Shown here piece after piece: positions 8,081-17,350 of a stretch of 64,000 bases of DNA. The notes under the pieces were generated by a model that made no database searches, was not told the origin of the DNA, and worked only from the letters and a program-made list of their open reading frames with translations. Source of the DNA: ZAX-1 sp046533095 (GTDB lineage Bacteria; Bacillota; Clostridia; Lachnospirales; Lachnospiraceae). Numbering within the stretch: position 1 is the stretch's first letter; every line of letters begins with the position of its first letter. The stretch covers positions 124,001 through 188,000 of the forward strand of contig JAJQRA010000030.1 in the NCBI GenBank assembly GCA_046533095.1, in the 5' to 3' direction. Position numbers and translations under genes: made by a program.

Positions 8081-9019
8081 ATGGAATTTAAACATACATC
8101 CGTCCTTTTAAAAGAAACGATCAAGCATTTAAACATCAAACCGGATGGTATTTATGTGGACGGTACGCTTGGCGGAGGGGGACATGCTTATGAAATTTGT
8201 AAGGCATTGTCGGATAAAGGGATATTGATTGGAATAGACCAAGATGAAGATGCGCTAGAGGCAGCGAAACAAAGGCTTTCTCTGTTTCAAGATAAAACGC
8301 ATATTGTATACAGCAATTACGCCAATATGAAAGAGGTGCTAAAGGAGATTGGAATCGCAAAGGTAGATGGGATTGTGTTAGATTTAGGAGTATCATCCTA
8401 TCAGCTGGATAATCCGATGAGGGGGTTTACGTATCGAGAGGAAGATGCCCCTCTTGACATGCGGATGGACATGAGGCAAGGATTTAGCGCAAAAGAACTG
8501 GTAAATACCTACAGCGAAATGAAGCTATATCATATGATCCGGGATTATGGAGAAGATAAATTTGCTAAAAATATTGCAAAACATATTGTAGCGAATCGAA
8601 ATGAGAAAGCGATTGAAAGCACGGGGGCATTGATTGAAATTATCAAACATGCAATTCCGGCAAAGATACGAATGAATAGTGGGCATCCGGCGAAACGTAC
8701 GTTTCAGGCAATCCGGATTGAACTGAATCGGGAATTGGAAGTGTTAGAGCAGCATTTAGACGGCATGATAGAACTGCTAAATCCAGAAGGAAGGATTTGC
8801 ATCATTACGTTTCACTCTTTAGAGGATCGAATTGTTAAGAACATTTACCGGAAAAATGAAAATCCATGCACTTGCCCTAAGGAATTTCCAGTTTGTATCT
8901 GTAAAAAAATATCCAAAGGAACTGTCGTTACACGAAAACCAATCCTACCGTCAGACGAAGAGATGGAAGGCAACTCCCGTTCAAAAAGCGCAAAGCTGCG
9001 CGTGTTTCAAAGGCAGTGA
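8081..9019 (+). CDS. rsmH: 16S rRNA (cytosine-N4)-methyltransferase RsmH
   Basis: RsmH (MraW) methylates N4 of C1402 in 16S rRNA with S-adenosylmethionine. The 312-residue length is normal. Signature elements are HTSVLLKET at the N-terminus, the SAM loop VDGTLGGGGHA (about 24-34), LDLGVSSYQLD and RGFTYREEDAPLDMRMD, then SLEDRIVKN near the end. The start at 8081 follows GAGGAG; an in-frame ATG at 8066 overlaps that site and is less likely. The CPCP-like C-terminal cysteines (NPCTCPKEFPVCICKK) are common in Clostridia. Confidence 0.97.
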   Translation: MEFKHTSVLLKETIKHLNIKPDGIYVDGTLGGGGHAYEICKALSDKGILIGIDQDEDALEAAKQRLSLFQDKTHIVYSNYANMKEVLKEIGIAKVDGIVLDLGVSSYQLDNPMRGFTYREEDAPLDMRMDMRQGFSAKELVNTYSEMKLYHMIRDYGEDKFAKNIAKHIVANRNEKAIESTGALIEIIKHAIPAKIRMNSGHPAKRTFQAIRIELNRELEVLEQHLDGMIELLNPEGRICIITFHSLEDRIVKNIYRKNENPCTCPKEFPVCICKKISKGTVVTRKPILPSDEEMEGNSRSKSAKLRVFQRQ

Positions 9020-9073
9020 ATGATGAAAAAATAAATTAGAAATAGGTAAAGATGGGAAAAGGAGGCTACGGTT

Positions 9074-9568
9074 ATGAAGAGAGAACAGGAAAGAGAAGAG
9101 ATACCAAGCAGAAACAACGCCTACATTGAGGGGAATACCGTATACAGAGTAGAACATGCTGCCAACGAGAGAAGGCAGGAAAGGCAAATTGAAGAAGAGA
9201 AGCCGCGCATCGACCATGCTACTAGGAAAAATCGAGAAAAAGCCTTGCAGATGAATTTCGGCTATGTATTTTTTTTAACGCTGGCATCCGTGGCAACGGT
9301 TTTTATCTGTACAAAATATATACAGCTGCAATCACAGATCACCGGAGAAATGAAAAATATTTCATCGCTTGAAAGCCAAGTGCTTGATTTTAAGACAGAA
9401 AATGATGCGGCATTAAAGAGGGTTGATACATCAGTGGATTTAGAACAGATAAAAATAGCCGCAGTAAACGATCTTTCTATGGTGTACCCAAGCAAGGATC
9501 AAATCCATTATTTTCAAGTTGATCCAAATGACTATATGAACCAATATGAGGCTATACCGGAAAAATAG
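9074..9568 (+). CDS. ftsL: FtsL-like division protein
   Basis: This is a 164-residue bitopic membrane protein. It has a charged cytoplasmic N-terminus of about 60 residues (rich in Glu, Arg, Lys), one membrane segment (about 59-80, GYVFFLTLASVATVFICT), then an extracytoplasmic coiled-coil stretch (IQLQSQITGEMKNISSLES) and a short tail. This layout and its place between rsmH and ftsI identify it as the FtsL-type partner of DivIB and DivIC in the septal complex. Sequence conservation in this family is poor, so the name rests largely on context. AAAGGAGG precedes the ATG. Confidence 0.8.
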   Translation: MKREQEREEIPSRNNAYIEGNTVYRVEHAANERRQERQIEEEKPRIDHATRKNREKALQMNFGYVFFLTLASVATVFICTKYIQLQSQITGEMKNISSLESQVLDFKTENDAALKRVDTSVDLEQIKIAAVNDLSMVYPSKDQIHYFQVDPNDYMNQYEAIPEK

Positions 9569-9600
9569 AATTATAGTTCATATATAGAAGAGGTGAACAA

Positions 9601-11793
9601 GTGACTGATAATACAAAAAAAATGCCAAAAAAATTTTCCAGGGCAATGCAGGGGAAGTTGGTTTTTCTATTTGTAATGATTTTTATCGTACTCGGTGTCT
9701 TGATTGCAAGGCTTACATACATAGAGCATACGAGAGGAGCAAAATACGAGAAAATTGTTTTAAACCAACAAGGATATGACAGTCAAAATATACCATACCG
9801 GCGTGGGGATATTGTAGACCGAAAAGGGACAATCTTAGCGACCAGTGTTGATGTATACAATGTAATCTTAGACTGTAAACTTGTGAATGAGGATGAAGGC
9901 AAATATAAAGAGCCAACAATTGCAGCATTGACCCAATGTTTTGATATAACAGCCGAAGAACTGCAGACGATTTTGAAAGAAGAAAAGGATCGGCAGTACC
10001 GCCCACTCAAAAAAAAACTTCCATATGAGGAAATTCAAGCATTTGTGGAATTGCAAAATGATACGGAACATAATCCGAATATCAAAGGGGTATGGTTTGA
10101 AAAAGAGTATGTAAGAAATTATCCATATGACTTTGTGGCAGGTAAAATATTAGGCTATACTGCTTCTGGAAATGTAGGGATCGGTGGACTTGAAGACTAT
10201 TATAATGATACCTTAAATGGAATGATGGGCAAGCAGTATGGATATTTGAACGCAGACAGCAATTTTGAAAAAAATATCAAAGGAGCGATAGATGGCGACA
10301 GTCTTATCACTACACTAGATTTAAACGTCCAGACTGTGGTGGAAGAAAAAATAAAGGAATTCAATGAATCCCATAAAAATGAATTTAGAACGGGGGCTGG
10401 TAGCTTTAACACGGCGGCAGTTGTAATGGACCCTAGAAATGGGGAAGTCATTGCGATGTCGGACAGCAATTTCTATAATCCAAATGACCCCAGAGATTTA
10501 TCCGCCTATTATACGGAAGAAGAAATTGAGGGTATGCAAGAGGAGGAACAGTTAGATAAGCTAAACGCGATATGGCAAAATTACTGTATTACCAACACCT
10601 ATGAGCCCGGCTCTACGGTAAAGCCAATGACGATAGCGGCAGGTCTTGATACAGGGAAATTAAAAGGCGATGAAGTCTATTATTGCGATGGATTTGAAGA
10701 AGTTGGAGGATTTCGTATCAGGTGCAGTTCAACAGCAGGACATGGAAATCAGACATTGCAGCAGACCATTATGAATTCCTGCAATGATGCAATTATGCAG
10801 ATGTCAAAGGGGATTGGACGGGATGAATTAACAAAATACCAGAATATTTTTAATTTTGGGATAAAGACAAACATTGATTTGCCGGGTGAGGCAAGCGGGT
10901 TGATTTATAAGAAGGAAAATATGGACGCAGCCACATTGGCTACCAATGGGTTTGGACAAAATTTCAATACAACGATGATTCAGGTAGTATCTGCGTTTTC
11001 TTCCTTAATTAATGGGGGATACTATTATCAGCCCCACCTAGTCAGAAAAATTATAGATGAAAGAGGCAGTATAAAAAAATCGGCAGAGCCAATCTTGCTA
11101 AAGCAGACCGTATCAAAAAAGACAAGCGATATGGTCAAGGAATATTTGTATATGACAGTGAAAGAGGGGACTGCAAAAAGTGCGAAAGTAAATGGATATT
11201 CGATGGGTGGAAAGACGGGGACAGCGGAAAAGCAGCCTCGTGATGCGATACCGAAAATGTATCTTATTTCTTATATCGGCTATGCACCAGCAGACAATCC
11301 CAAAGTGCTTATCTATGTAGTCATTGATGAGCCAAATGTAGCAGAGCAGGCACATAGTGGTATGGCTACCGAACTTGCAAAAAATATAATGACAGAAATA
11401 CTTCCGTATTTGAACATTTTTCAAGACGAAGAATTGGTAATAGAGCCTGATCCGGAAGGAGGAGCCAATCCAGCTGGAGGGGAGAACCCGGAAGGGACAA
11501 ATCCGGAAGGGGGGACGAACCCGGAAGGAGGAGAGAACCCGGAAGGGGGGACGAACCCGGAAGGAGGAGAGAACCCGGAAGGGGGGACGAACCCAGAAGG
11601 AGGAGAGAGCCCGGAAGGAGGAGAGAGTCCGGAAGGGAGGACGAACCCAGAAGGAGGGACGAACCCGGAAGGTGGAGAAAATCCGGAAGGGGGGACGGAC
11701 CCAGAAGGTGGAGAAAATCCGGAAGGTACGAATCCAAATTCGGAAAGAGGGGATACTACACCGAACGAGGAATATCCGGGAGGTATATTTTAA
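9601..11793 (+). CDS. ftsI: Division transpeptidase (FtsI/PBP2b type)
   Basis: This class B penicillin-binding protein cross-links septal peptidoglycan. The 730-residue product starts with GTG. It has a membrane anchor (about 19-38), the dimerisation domain (about 65-230) with YRRGDIVDRKG, and a transpeptidase domain with the three active motifs intact: STVK (Ser338, Lys341), SCN (393-395) and KTG (538-540). The last 115 residues are an unusual Pro/Gly/Glu/Asn repeat tail built from NPEGG units. No PASTA domain is present. It is followed by a second class B enzyme, the FtsI/SpoVD pairing known from Bacillus and Clostridia. Confidence 0.92.
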   Translation: MTDNTKKMPKKFSRAMQGKLVFLFVMIFIVLGVLIARLTYIEHTRGAKYEKIVLNQQGYDSQNIPYRRGDIVDRKGTILATSVDVYNVILDCKLVNEDEGKYKEPTIAALTQCFDITAEELQTILKEEKDRQYRPLKKKLPYEEIQAFVELQNDTEHNPNIKGVWFEKEYVRNYPYDFVAGKILGYTASGNVGIGGLEDYYNDTLNGMMGKQYGYLNADSNFEKNIKGAIDGDSLITTLDLNVQTVVEEKIKEFNESHKNEFRTGAGSFNTAAVVMDPRNGEVIAMSDSNFYNPNDPRDLSAYYTEEEIEGMQEEEQLDKLNAIWQNYCITNTYEPGSTVKPMTIAAGLDTGKLKGDEVYYCDGFEEVGGFRIRCSSTAGHGNQTLQQTIMNSCNDAIMQMSKGIGRDELTKYQNIFNFGIKTNIDLPGEASGLIYKKENMDAATLATNGFGQNFNTTMIQVVSAFSSLINGGYYYQPHLVRKIIDERGSIKKSAEPILLKQTVSKKTSDMVKEYLYMTVKEGTAKSAKVNGYSMGGKTGTAEKQPRDAIPKMYLISYIGYAPADNPKVLIYVVIDEPNVAEQAHSGMATELAKNIMTEILPYLNIFQDEELVIEPDPEGGANPAGGENPEGTNPEGGTNPEGGENPEGGTNPEGGENPEGGTNPEGGESPEGGESPEGRTNPEGGTNPEGGENPEGGTDPEGGENPEGTNPNSERGDTTPNEEYPGGIF
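11451..11745 (+). repeat. Tandem repeats encoding an NPEGG tail
   Basis: The 3' end of the ftsI-like gene is an array of 15-18 bp units (AACCCGGAAGGAGGAGAG and AACCCGGAAGGGGGGACG alternating) that encodes (N/S)PEGG(E/T) repeats, about fifteen in all. The units remain in frame throughout. Near-identity of neighbouring units implies recent expansion and probably variable length between strains. Open frames on the other strand here are artefacts of the repeat. Confidence 0.9.
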
Positions 11794-11872
11794 AAGCGAT
11801 ATCTGTAAATAGCACATAACCTCATATACAGAGTAATAGACTGTAGTAATTGCTTTTGTGAGGTTTTGCTAT

Positions 11873-13750
11873 ATGGTTCGGAACAAAACGTATAACCGAA
11901 AAAAGATTTTAACTGTTTTTATGGTTGTAGCATTGATTTTAGTTATTCTTGTAGGCAGGATTGTCTATCTGATGGTATTCTGTTCAGAATATTATGGGCA
12001 AAAGGCGGAAGACTTGCATGAGCGAGAACGAGATATTAAGGCGGCGCGTGGGAAGATTATAGATGCCACTGGAACTGTTCTTGCAACCAACAAAACGGTA
12101 TGTACAATTTCCGTTATTCACAGTCAAGTAAAAGAGCCGGAAAAGACGATCACAGTGCTTGTAAATGAATTAGGGCTATCGGAAGATGCGGTAAGAAAAC
12201 GAGTAGAAAAAGTCAGCTCAATAGAACGTGTAAAATCAAATGTGGGTAAAGAAATTGGCGATGCAATCCGTGCCTATGGATTAGCGGGCGTGAAAGTGGA
12301 CGAGGATTATAAAAGGTACTATCCTTATGATTCTCTGGCATCAAAAGTATTAGGATTTACCGGAGGGGATAATCAAGGAATTATAGGGCTTGAAGTTGTC
12401 TACGAGGATTATTTAAAAGGACAAAGTGGAAAAATATTAACATTGACCGACGCACGGGGCGTGGAAATTGAAAATGCCGGCGAACGTAGGGAAGAGCCGA
12501 TAGATGGCAATAATCTTCATATCAGCCTAGACTATAATATTCAATTATATGCCCAACAGGCGGCCAATAAAGTATTAGAGGCAAAATCCGCAGACAATGT
12601 TTCCGTTGTTATCATGAACCCTCAAAACGGAGAAGTGATGGCAATGGTCAATGTTCCAGAGTTTAACTTAAATGAACCATTTAATCTAAATACAGTTTCA
12701 GAAACTACAGTACCGGGAACAGATGAAACAAGCCCGACAGACGAAACGAGTCCGGCAGACGAAACAAGCACAACAGCGAAAGTAAGCATACTAGCAGAGG
12801 CAAGCACAACAGCTAAAACAAGCATACTAGCTACAGCAAGCACAGCAGAACAGCAGCAAGCACTACTTAATCAGATGTGGCGAAATCAATGTATCAATGA
12901 TACGTATGAACCTGGCTCTACGTTTAAAATCATTACAACAGCGGCGGCATTTGAAGAAGGCGTCGTTTCGCTAAACGACAATTTCTATTGCCCAGGCTAT
13001 AAAATGGTGGAGGACAGAAGAATTCGATGCCATAAAGTTGCCGGGCATGGGGCCGAAACATTTACCGATGGAATTATGAATTCCTGTAATCCGGTTTTTA
13101 TTGAACTTGGCCTGAGGCTTGGAACGGATAAATTTTATAAATATTTTCATCAATTTGGACTGCTGTCAAAAACAAATATAGATTTGCCGGGCGAAGCGAA
13201 TACGATTATGCATAAGAAAGATAAGGTAGGGATTGTAGAACTGGCAACCGTTTCCTTTGGGCAGTCGTTTCAGATTACCCCCATTCAACTGGCAACGACA
13301 GTATCTTCCCTTGTAAATGGTGGAACAAGGGTTGTGCCCCATCTTGGAGTGTCCGTAAAGGATCCGAAAGGAAATCTAGTAGAAGAGCTGCAATATGAGA
13401 CGTCAAGCGGAGTGCTAAAAGAAGAAAATTCAAAAACGCTTCAGACGCTGTTAGAAAAAGTAGTATCGGAAGGAACAGGGAAAAAAGCTTACGTGGAGGG
13501 GTTCTCTATCGGAGGGAAAACGGCAACTTCACAGACACTGCCACGAAGCGCGAACCGCTACATATCCTCTTTTATCGGATTTGCTCCGGCAGACGACCCA
13601 AAGGTGCTTGCTTTGGTCATCATCAATAACCCAAAGGGCATCTACTATGGAGGAACGATAGCAGCACCTGTGGTACAGGAAATCTTTTCCAATATCCTCC
13701 CCTATCTTGGAATGGAGCCTCAAATAGCGATAGATGAAATACAGGAATAA
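11873..13750 (+). CDS. spoVD: Sporulation/division transpeptidase (SpoVD-like PBP)
   Basis: A second class B penicillin-binding protein, 625 residues from the ATG at 11873 (a GTG at 11858 is an alternative start). It has an N-terminal membrane anchor, a dimerisation domain with ARGKIIDATG and a transpeptidase domain with STFK (Ser349, Lys352) and SCN (404-406). The third motif reads KTA (549-551) instead of KTG. About residues 274-327, just before the active serine, is a Thr/Ser/Ala-rich insert with tandem repeats (DETSP, TTAKxSILA). SpoVD makes spore cortex peptidoglycan in Bacillus; tandem position after ftsI supports that role, but a vegetative role cannot be excluded. Confidence 0.87.
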   Translation: MVRNKTYNRKKILTVFMVVALILVILVGRIVYLMVFCSEYYGQKAEDLHERERDIKAARGKIIDATGTVLATNKTVCTISVIHSQVKEPEKTITVLVNELGLSEDAVRKRVEKVSSIERVKSNVGKEIGDAIRAYGLAGVKVDEDYKRYYPYDSLASKVLGFTGGDNQGIIGLEVVYEDYLKGQSGKILTLTDARGVEIENAGERREEPIDGNNLHISLDYNIQLYAQQAANKVLEAKSADNVSVVIMNPQNGEVMAMVNVPEFNLNEPFNLNTVSETTVPGTDETSPTDETSPADETSTTAKVSILAEASTTAKTSILATASTAEQQQALLNQMWRNQCINDTYEPGSTFKIITTAAAFEEGVVSLNDNFYCPGYKMVEDRRIRCHKVAGHGAETFTDGIMNSCNPVFIELGLRLGTDKFYKYFHQFGLLSKTNIDLPGEANTIMHKKDKVGIVELATVSFGQSFQITPIQLATTVSSLVNGGTRVVPHLGVSVKDPKGNLVEELQYETSSGVLKEENSKTLQTLLEKVVSEGTGKKAYVEGFSIGGKTATSQTLPRSANRYISSFIGFAPADDPKVLALVIINNPKGIYYGGTIAAPVVQEIFSNILPYLGMEPQIAIDEIQE

Positions 13751-13780
13751 TAGCTACAAGAAAGAAACATGAGGAAAAAT

Positions 13781-14746
13781 ATGGCAGAAAAAATTGTGGT
13801 TCCGATAATAATTTCCTTTGCAATTACAGCGTTGCTAGGACCCATACTAATTCCATTGTTAAGGAAATTGAAAATTGGCCAGACGGAACGGGAAGAATTA
13901 AAATCACATTTAAAGAAGACCGGCACCCCAACCATGGGTGGACTTATGATACTAGCCGGTATCATTGCTACTTCTTTCTTATATGTAAGAGACTACCCAA
14001 AGATTATCCCCATTTTGTTCGTAACCGTTGGGTTTGGAATCATCGGGTTTTTAGATGATTATTTAAAAGTAGTATTGCGCCGTTCCGATGGTTTAAAAGC
14101 ATGGCAGAAAATGTTGTGCCAGATAGCGGTGGCAGGGGTGTTCATTTTTTATATCCTACGATTTACGGATGTGTCTTTAAAAATGCTCATTCCCTTTACC
14201 GGAGGAGCCACAGGGGGACAATATCTAAATCTTCATGGGGGTGCGATTCCGGTTATGTTTTTAGCAGTGATTGGAACGGTAAATGGTGCAAACTTTACCG
14301 ACGGGCTAGATGGTTTGGCATCAAGTGTGACCGTTCTCATTGCCACTTTTTTCACCGTAGTGGCAATTGGTACAAATAGTGGAATAGAGCCGATTACCTG
14401 CGCCGTTGTCGGTGCGCTTCTTGGCTTTTTGCTATTTAACGTGCACCCGGCAAGCGTCTTTATGGGAGATACGGGTTCGCTTGCATTAGGCGGATTCGTG
14501 GCCTCAACTGCATACATGATGCAGATGCCGATTTTTATCTTGCTTGTTGCGATGATCTATTGGATTGAAATCTTATCGGTTATCATTCAGGTGGCCTATT
14601 TTAAAAAAACAGGGGGGAAACGCATTTTCCGTATGGCGCCAATCCATCACCATTTTGAACTGTGTGGCTGGTCTGAAACAAAAGTAGTTGCGGTATTCTC
14701 GATTTTTACAGCAATACTATGTCTTGTTGCCTTTTTAGGGCTTTAA
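13781..14746 (+). CDS. mraY: Phospho-MurNAc-pentapeptide-transferase MraY
   Basis: MraY transfers phospho-MurNAc-pentapeptide from UDP to undecaprenyl phosphate, giving lipid I. The 321-residue polytopic membrane protein has the family landmarks: TPTMGG near the N-terminus, the catalytic FLDDYLKVV loop, NFTDGLDGLA, and MAPIHHHFE near the C-terminus. The start at 13781 has AGGAA four bases upstream; an in-frame ATG at 13769 would add four residues and has a weaker site. It lies 30 bp after spoVD in the same operon. Confidence 0.96.
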   Translation: MAEKIVVPIIISFAITALLGPILIPLLRKLKIGQTEREELKSHLKKTGTPTMGGLMILAGIIATSFLYVRDYPKIIPILFVTVGFGIIGFLDDYLKVVLRRSDGLKAWQKMLCQIAVAGVFIFYILRFTDVSLKMLIPFTGGATGGQYLNLHGGAIPVMFLAVIGTVNGANFTDGLDGLASSVTVLIATFFTVVAIGTNSGIEPITCAVVGALLGFLLFNVHPASVFMGDTGSLALGGFVASTAYMMQMPIFILLVAMIYWIEILSVIIQVAYFKKTGGKRIFRMAPIHHHFELCGWSETKVVAVFSIFTAILCLVAFLGL

Positions 14747-14840
14747 AGAAAATACATGGATGAGCGGCAATCATTGCAGGTTGCAGAATATTGCGCGATG
14801 AAATCTGCCGGATAGACAGTGATGCGAAAGGAGCGTTGAG

Positions 14841-16202
14841 ATGGAGCTGAATGGAAAAGTGGTTCTGGTATTTGGAACAGGCCTTAGTGGAATTGCAGCC
14901 GTCGAATTATTGGTAAAAAATAAAATCGAGCTTATTTTATTTGACGGAAATGCAGATCTGGTGGAAACACAGATTCGGGCGAAATCAAACTTGCTTGACG
15001 ATGTAGAGATTGTATTGGGCACTTTGGACAAATCGGTATTGGATAAAGTGGATATTGCCATATTAAGCCCGGGTGTGCCAACAGACTTGCCGGAAGTATG
15101 TATGCTAAGGGATGCCGGTATCGAACTATGGGGCGAAATCGAACTTGCCTATGCATGTTCGAAAGGCAGGATCTTAGCGATTACCGGAACGAATGGGAAG
15201 ACGACAACAACGGCGCTTCTCGGGGAAATCATGAAGCATTGTTTTTGCGATGTGAGGGTTGTAGGCAACATCGGGATACCCTACACGAGTATTGCGATGG
15301 ATACAACGCCGGAAACGGTCATTGTAGCAGAAATCAGCAGTTTCCAATTGGAAACAGTGAAGCAGTTTACACCGGAAATTTCGGCTATTTTAAACATCAC
15401 GCCCGATCATTTAAACCGCCATTATACAATGGAAAATTATCAAAATATCAAGAAGTTAATTACAAAAAACCAGACAAAAAGACATACATGCGTGTTAAAC
15501 TATGAAGATAAAGCTTTACGGGAATTTGCGGATTCCACACAGGCAAATGTTGTTTTTTTTAGCAGCAGGCAAGAGCTTTTAAATGGAATTTACTTAAAAG
15601 ATGAAAAAATTGTGTTGGCAAAAGATGGGATCGGCAATCAAATCTGTGATGTGAAAGAATTAAAGCTCATTGGAATACATAATTACGAAAATGTGATGGC
15701 AGCCATCGCTATGGCATACAGTTTTGGTGTATCCATTGAAAAAATGAAAGAAGTATTGGTGCGCTTTTCGGGTGTTGCGCATAGAATAGAATATGTAGCG
15801 ACAAAACAGGGCGTCCGATACTACAACGATTCAAAAGGGACAAATCCGGATGCGGCAATGCAAGCGATTAAGGCGATGCAATGGCCAACGTTGCTGATCG
15901 GGGGCGGATACGATAAAGGGTCTAAATTTGAACCATGGATTTTGGCTTTTGAGGGAAAAGTGAAAAAGCTGATTTTGCTTGGAAGTACAAAAGAGCAGAT
16001 TGCCGAGGCCGCCGAGAAATGCAGATTCCATGACTATGTGTTTGTAAAGGATCTAAAAGAGGCGGTGAAAGTCTGCCAACAAAATGCACAGCCGGGGGAT
16101 GCGGTGCTGCTATCGCCTGCATGTGCTAGTTGGGATATGTTTCACAGCTATGAGGAACGTGGCGATAAATTCAAAGAGTATGTAAATTCAATTGCACGCT
16201 AG
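14841..16202 (+). CDS. murD: UDP-N-acetylmuramoylalanine-D-glutamate ligase
   Basis: MurD adds D-glutamate to UDP-MurNAc-L-Ala using ATP. The 453-residue product has the N-terminal Rossmann part (VLVFGTGLSGIAA), the ATP loop GTNGKTTT (116-123), the central NITPDHLNRH motif and the C-terminal domain with YNDSKGTNPDA, LIGGGYDKG and LSPACASWDMF. AAAGGAG precedes the ATG. The 94-bp gap after mraY holds no other gene. murE, murF, murG and murC are not next to it. Confidence 0.97.
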   Translation: MELNGKVVLVFGTGLSGIAAVELLVKNKIELILFDGNADLVETQIRAKSNLLDDVEIVLGTLDKSVLDKVDIAILSPGVPTDLPEVCMLRDAGIELWGEIELAYACSKGRILAITGTNGKTTTTALLGEIMKHCFCDVRVVGNIGIPYTSIAMDTTPETVIVAEISSFQLETVKQFTPEISAILNITPDHLNRHYTMENYQNIKKLITKNQTKRHTCVLNYEDKALREFADSTQANVVFFSSRQELLNGIYLKDEKIVLAKDGIGNQICDVKELKLIGIHNYENVMAAIAMAYSFGVSIEKMKEVLVRFSGVAHRIEYVATKQGVRYYNDSKGTNPDAAMQAIKAMQWPTLLIGGGYDKGSKFEPWILAFEGKVKKLILLGSTKEQIAEAAEKCRFHDYVFVKDLKEAVKVCQQNAQPGDAVLLSPACASWDMFHSYEERGDKFKEYVNSIAR

Positions 16203-16246
16203 GCTTAAAAATACCTTGCTAAGTGCACGATACGAGGAGTGGTTTC

Positions 16247-17341
16247 ATGAGGCGAAAGCAAATCAGATATTTTGATTATAGCTTGTTATTTATTATTATA
16301 TTTCTGGTCTGTTTTGGACTTGTGGTATTGTATAGTACAAGTTTTTATAATGGGCAGGTGAAATTTAATGACGGGGCATATTATTTAAAAAAACAGTTGC
16401 TGGCAACAGCACTGGGGTTTCCATTACTGCTTATTGTAGCAAGCATTGACTATCGCATATGGCAGAACTTCTGGCTGATTGCATACATACTGGCTTTTGG
16501 GCTTTGCGTTGCAGCTATCTTTTTCGGAGAAGAAATTCATGGTTCTAAGCGGTGGCTTAGGGTTGGCCCATTAACCTTCCAGCCATCGGAGGCCGCAAAA
16601 GTGGCAATCATTATTTTCCTGGCAACGATTATCAGTAGAATGCCGAAAAAAATGGGAAAATTTAGTACCTTAATCAAGATCATGCTTATGGTACTTCCAA
16701 TGGTGGTGATTGTAGCATCCGAAAACTTAAGTACAGCCATTATCATCTTAGGGATTGCCGTTGTATTGGTCTTTGTTGCAAGCCCTAAATATAAGCAGTT
16801 TTTTGTGATTGCCGGGATTATGGCTGCATTTGGGGTACTCTTTATTATGATGGAGGGATATCGCGCAGAGCGGATAAAAATCTGGTGGCATCCGGAACAG
16901 TATGAAAAAGGCTACCAGACCTTGCAAGGCTTGTATGCGATTGGCTCCGGCGGGCTGTTTGGAAAAGGGCTTGGTTCTAGTATGCAGAAACTAGGGTTTG
17001 TACCGGAGGCGCAAAATGATATGATTTTTTCCATTGTATGTGAAGAATTGGGGCTTTTTGGAGCCATTTGCGTGATTTTGCTCTTTTTATTATTGATCTG
17101 GCGATTTATGGTGATTGCAAATAATGCAGCGGATTTATATGGTGCGCTATTGGTTACAGGCATTCTGGCACATTTTGCCATTCAAGTGATCTTAAATATC
17201 GCAGTTGTAACAAACTTCATGCCAAATACTGGAATTTCATTGCCGTTCATAAGCGGGGGAGGAACATCAGTTCTATTTTTGCTAATCGAGATTGGCCTTG
17301 CACTTAGCGTGTCAAGGGGCATCCGATTTGAAGACACATAG
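16247..17341 (+). CDS. ftsW: SEDS glycosyltransferase FtsW/SpoVE
   Basis: This polytopic membrane protein (364 residues, about ten membrane segments) belongs to the SEDS family, which polymerises peptidoglycan glycan strands with a partner class B PBP. Conserved stretches include GSKRWLRVGPLTFQPSE, GSGGLFGKGLGSS and the C-terminal FMPNTGISLPFISGGGTS. The start at 16247 follows GAGGAG. Sequence alone does not tell vegetative FtsW from sporulation SpoVE. The two upstream PBPs are its likely partners. Confidence 0.92.
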   Translation: MRRKQIRYFDYSLLFIIIFLVCFGLVVLYSTSFYNGQVKFNDGAYYLKKQLLATALGFPLLLIVASIDYRIWQNFWLIAYILAFGLCVAAIFFGEEIHGSKRWLRVGPLTFQPSEAAKVAIIIFLATIISRMPKKMGKFSTLIKIMLMVLPMVVIVASENLSTAIIILGIAVVLVFVASPKYKQFFVIAGIMAAFGVLFIMMEGYRAERIKIWWHPEQYEKGYQTLQGLYAIGSGGLFGKGLGSSMQKLGFVPEAQNDMIFSIVCEELGLFGAICVILLFLLLIWRFMVIANNAADLYGALLVTGILAHFAIQVILNIAVVTNFMPNTGISLPFISGGGTSVLFLLIEIGLALSVSRGIRFEDT

Positions 17342-17350
17342 GAGGAACTT

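Noticed and set aside
11113..11817. Long minus-strand open frame opposite the ftsI tail
   Set aside because: It is the complement of the NPEGG repeat and reads as Arg/Ser/Phe/Pro periodic sequence without a ribosome-binding site; the plus-strand gene is well supported.
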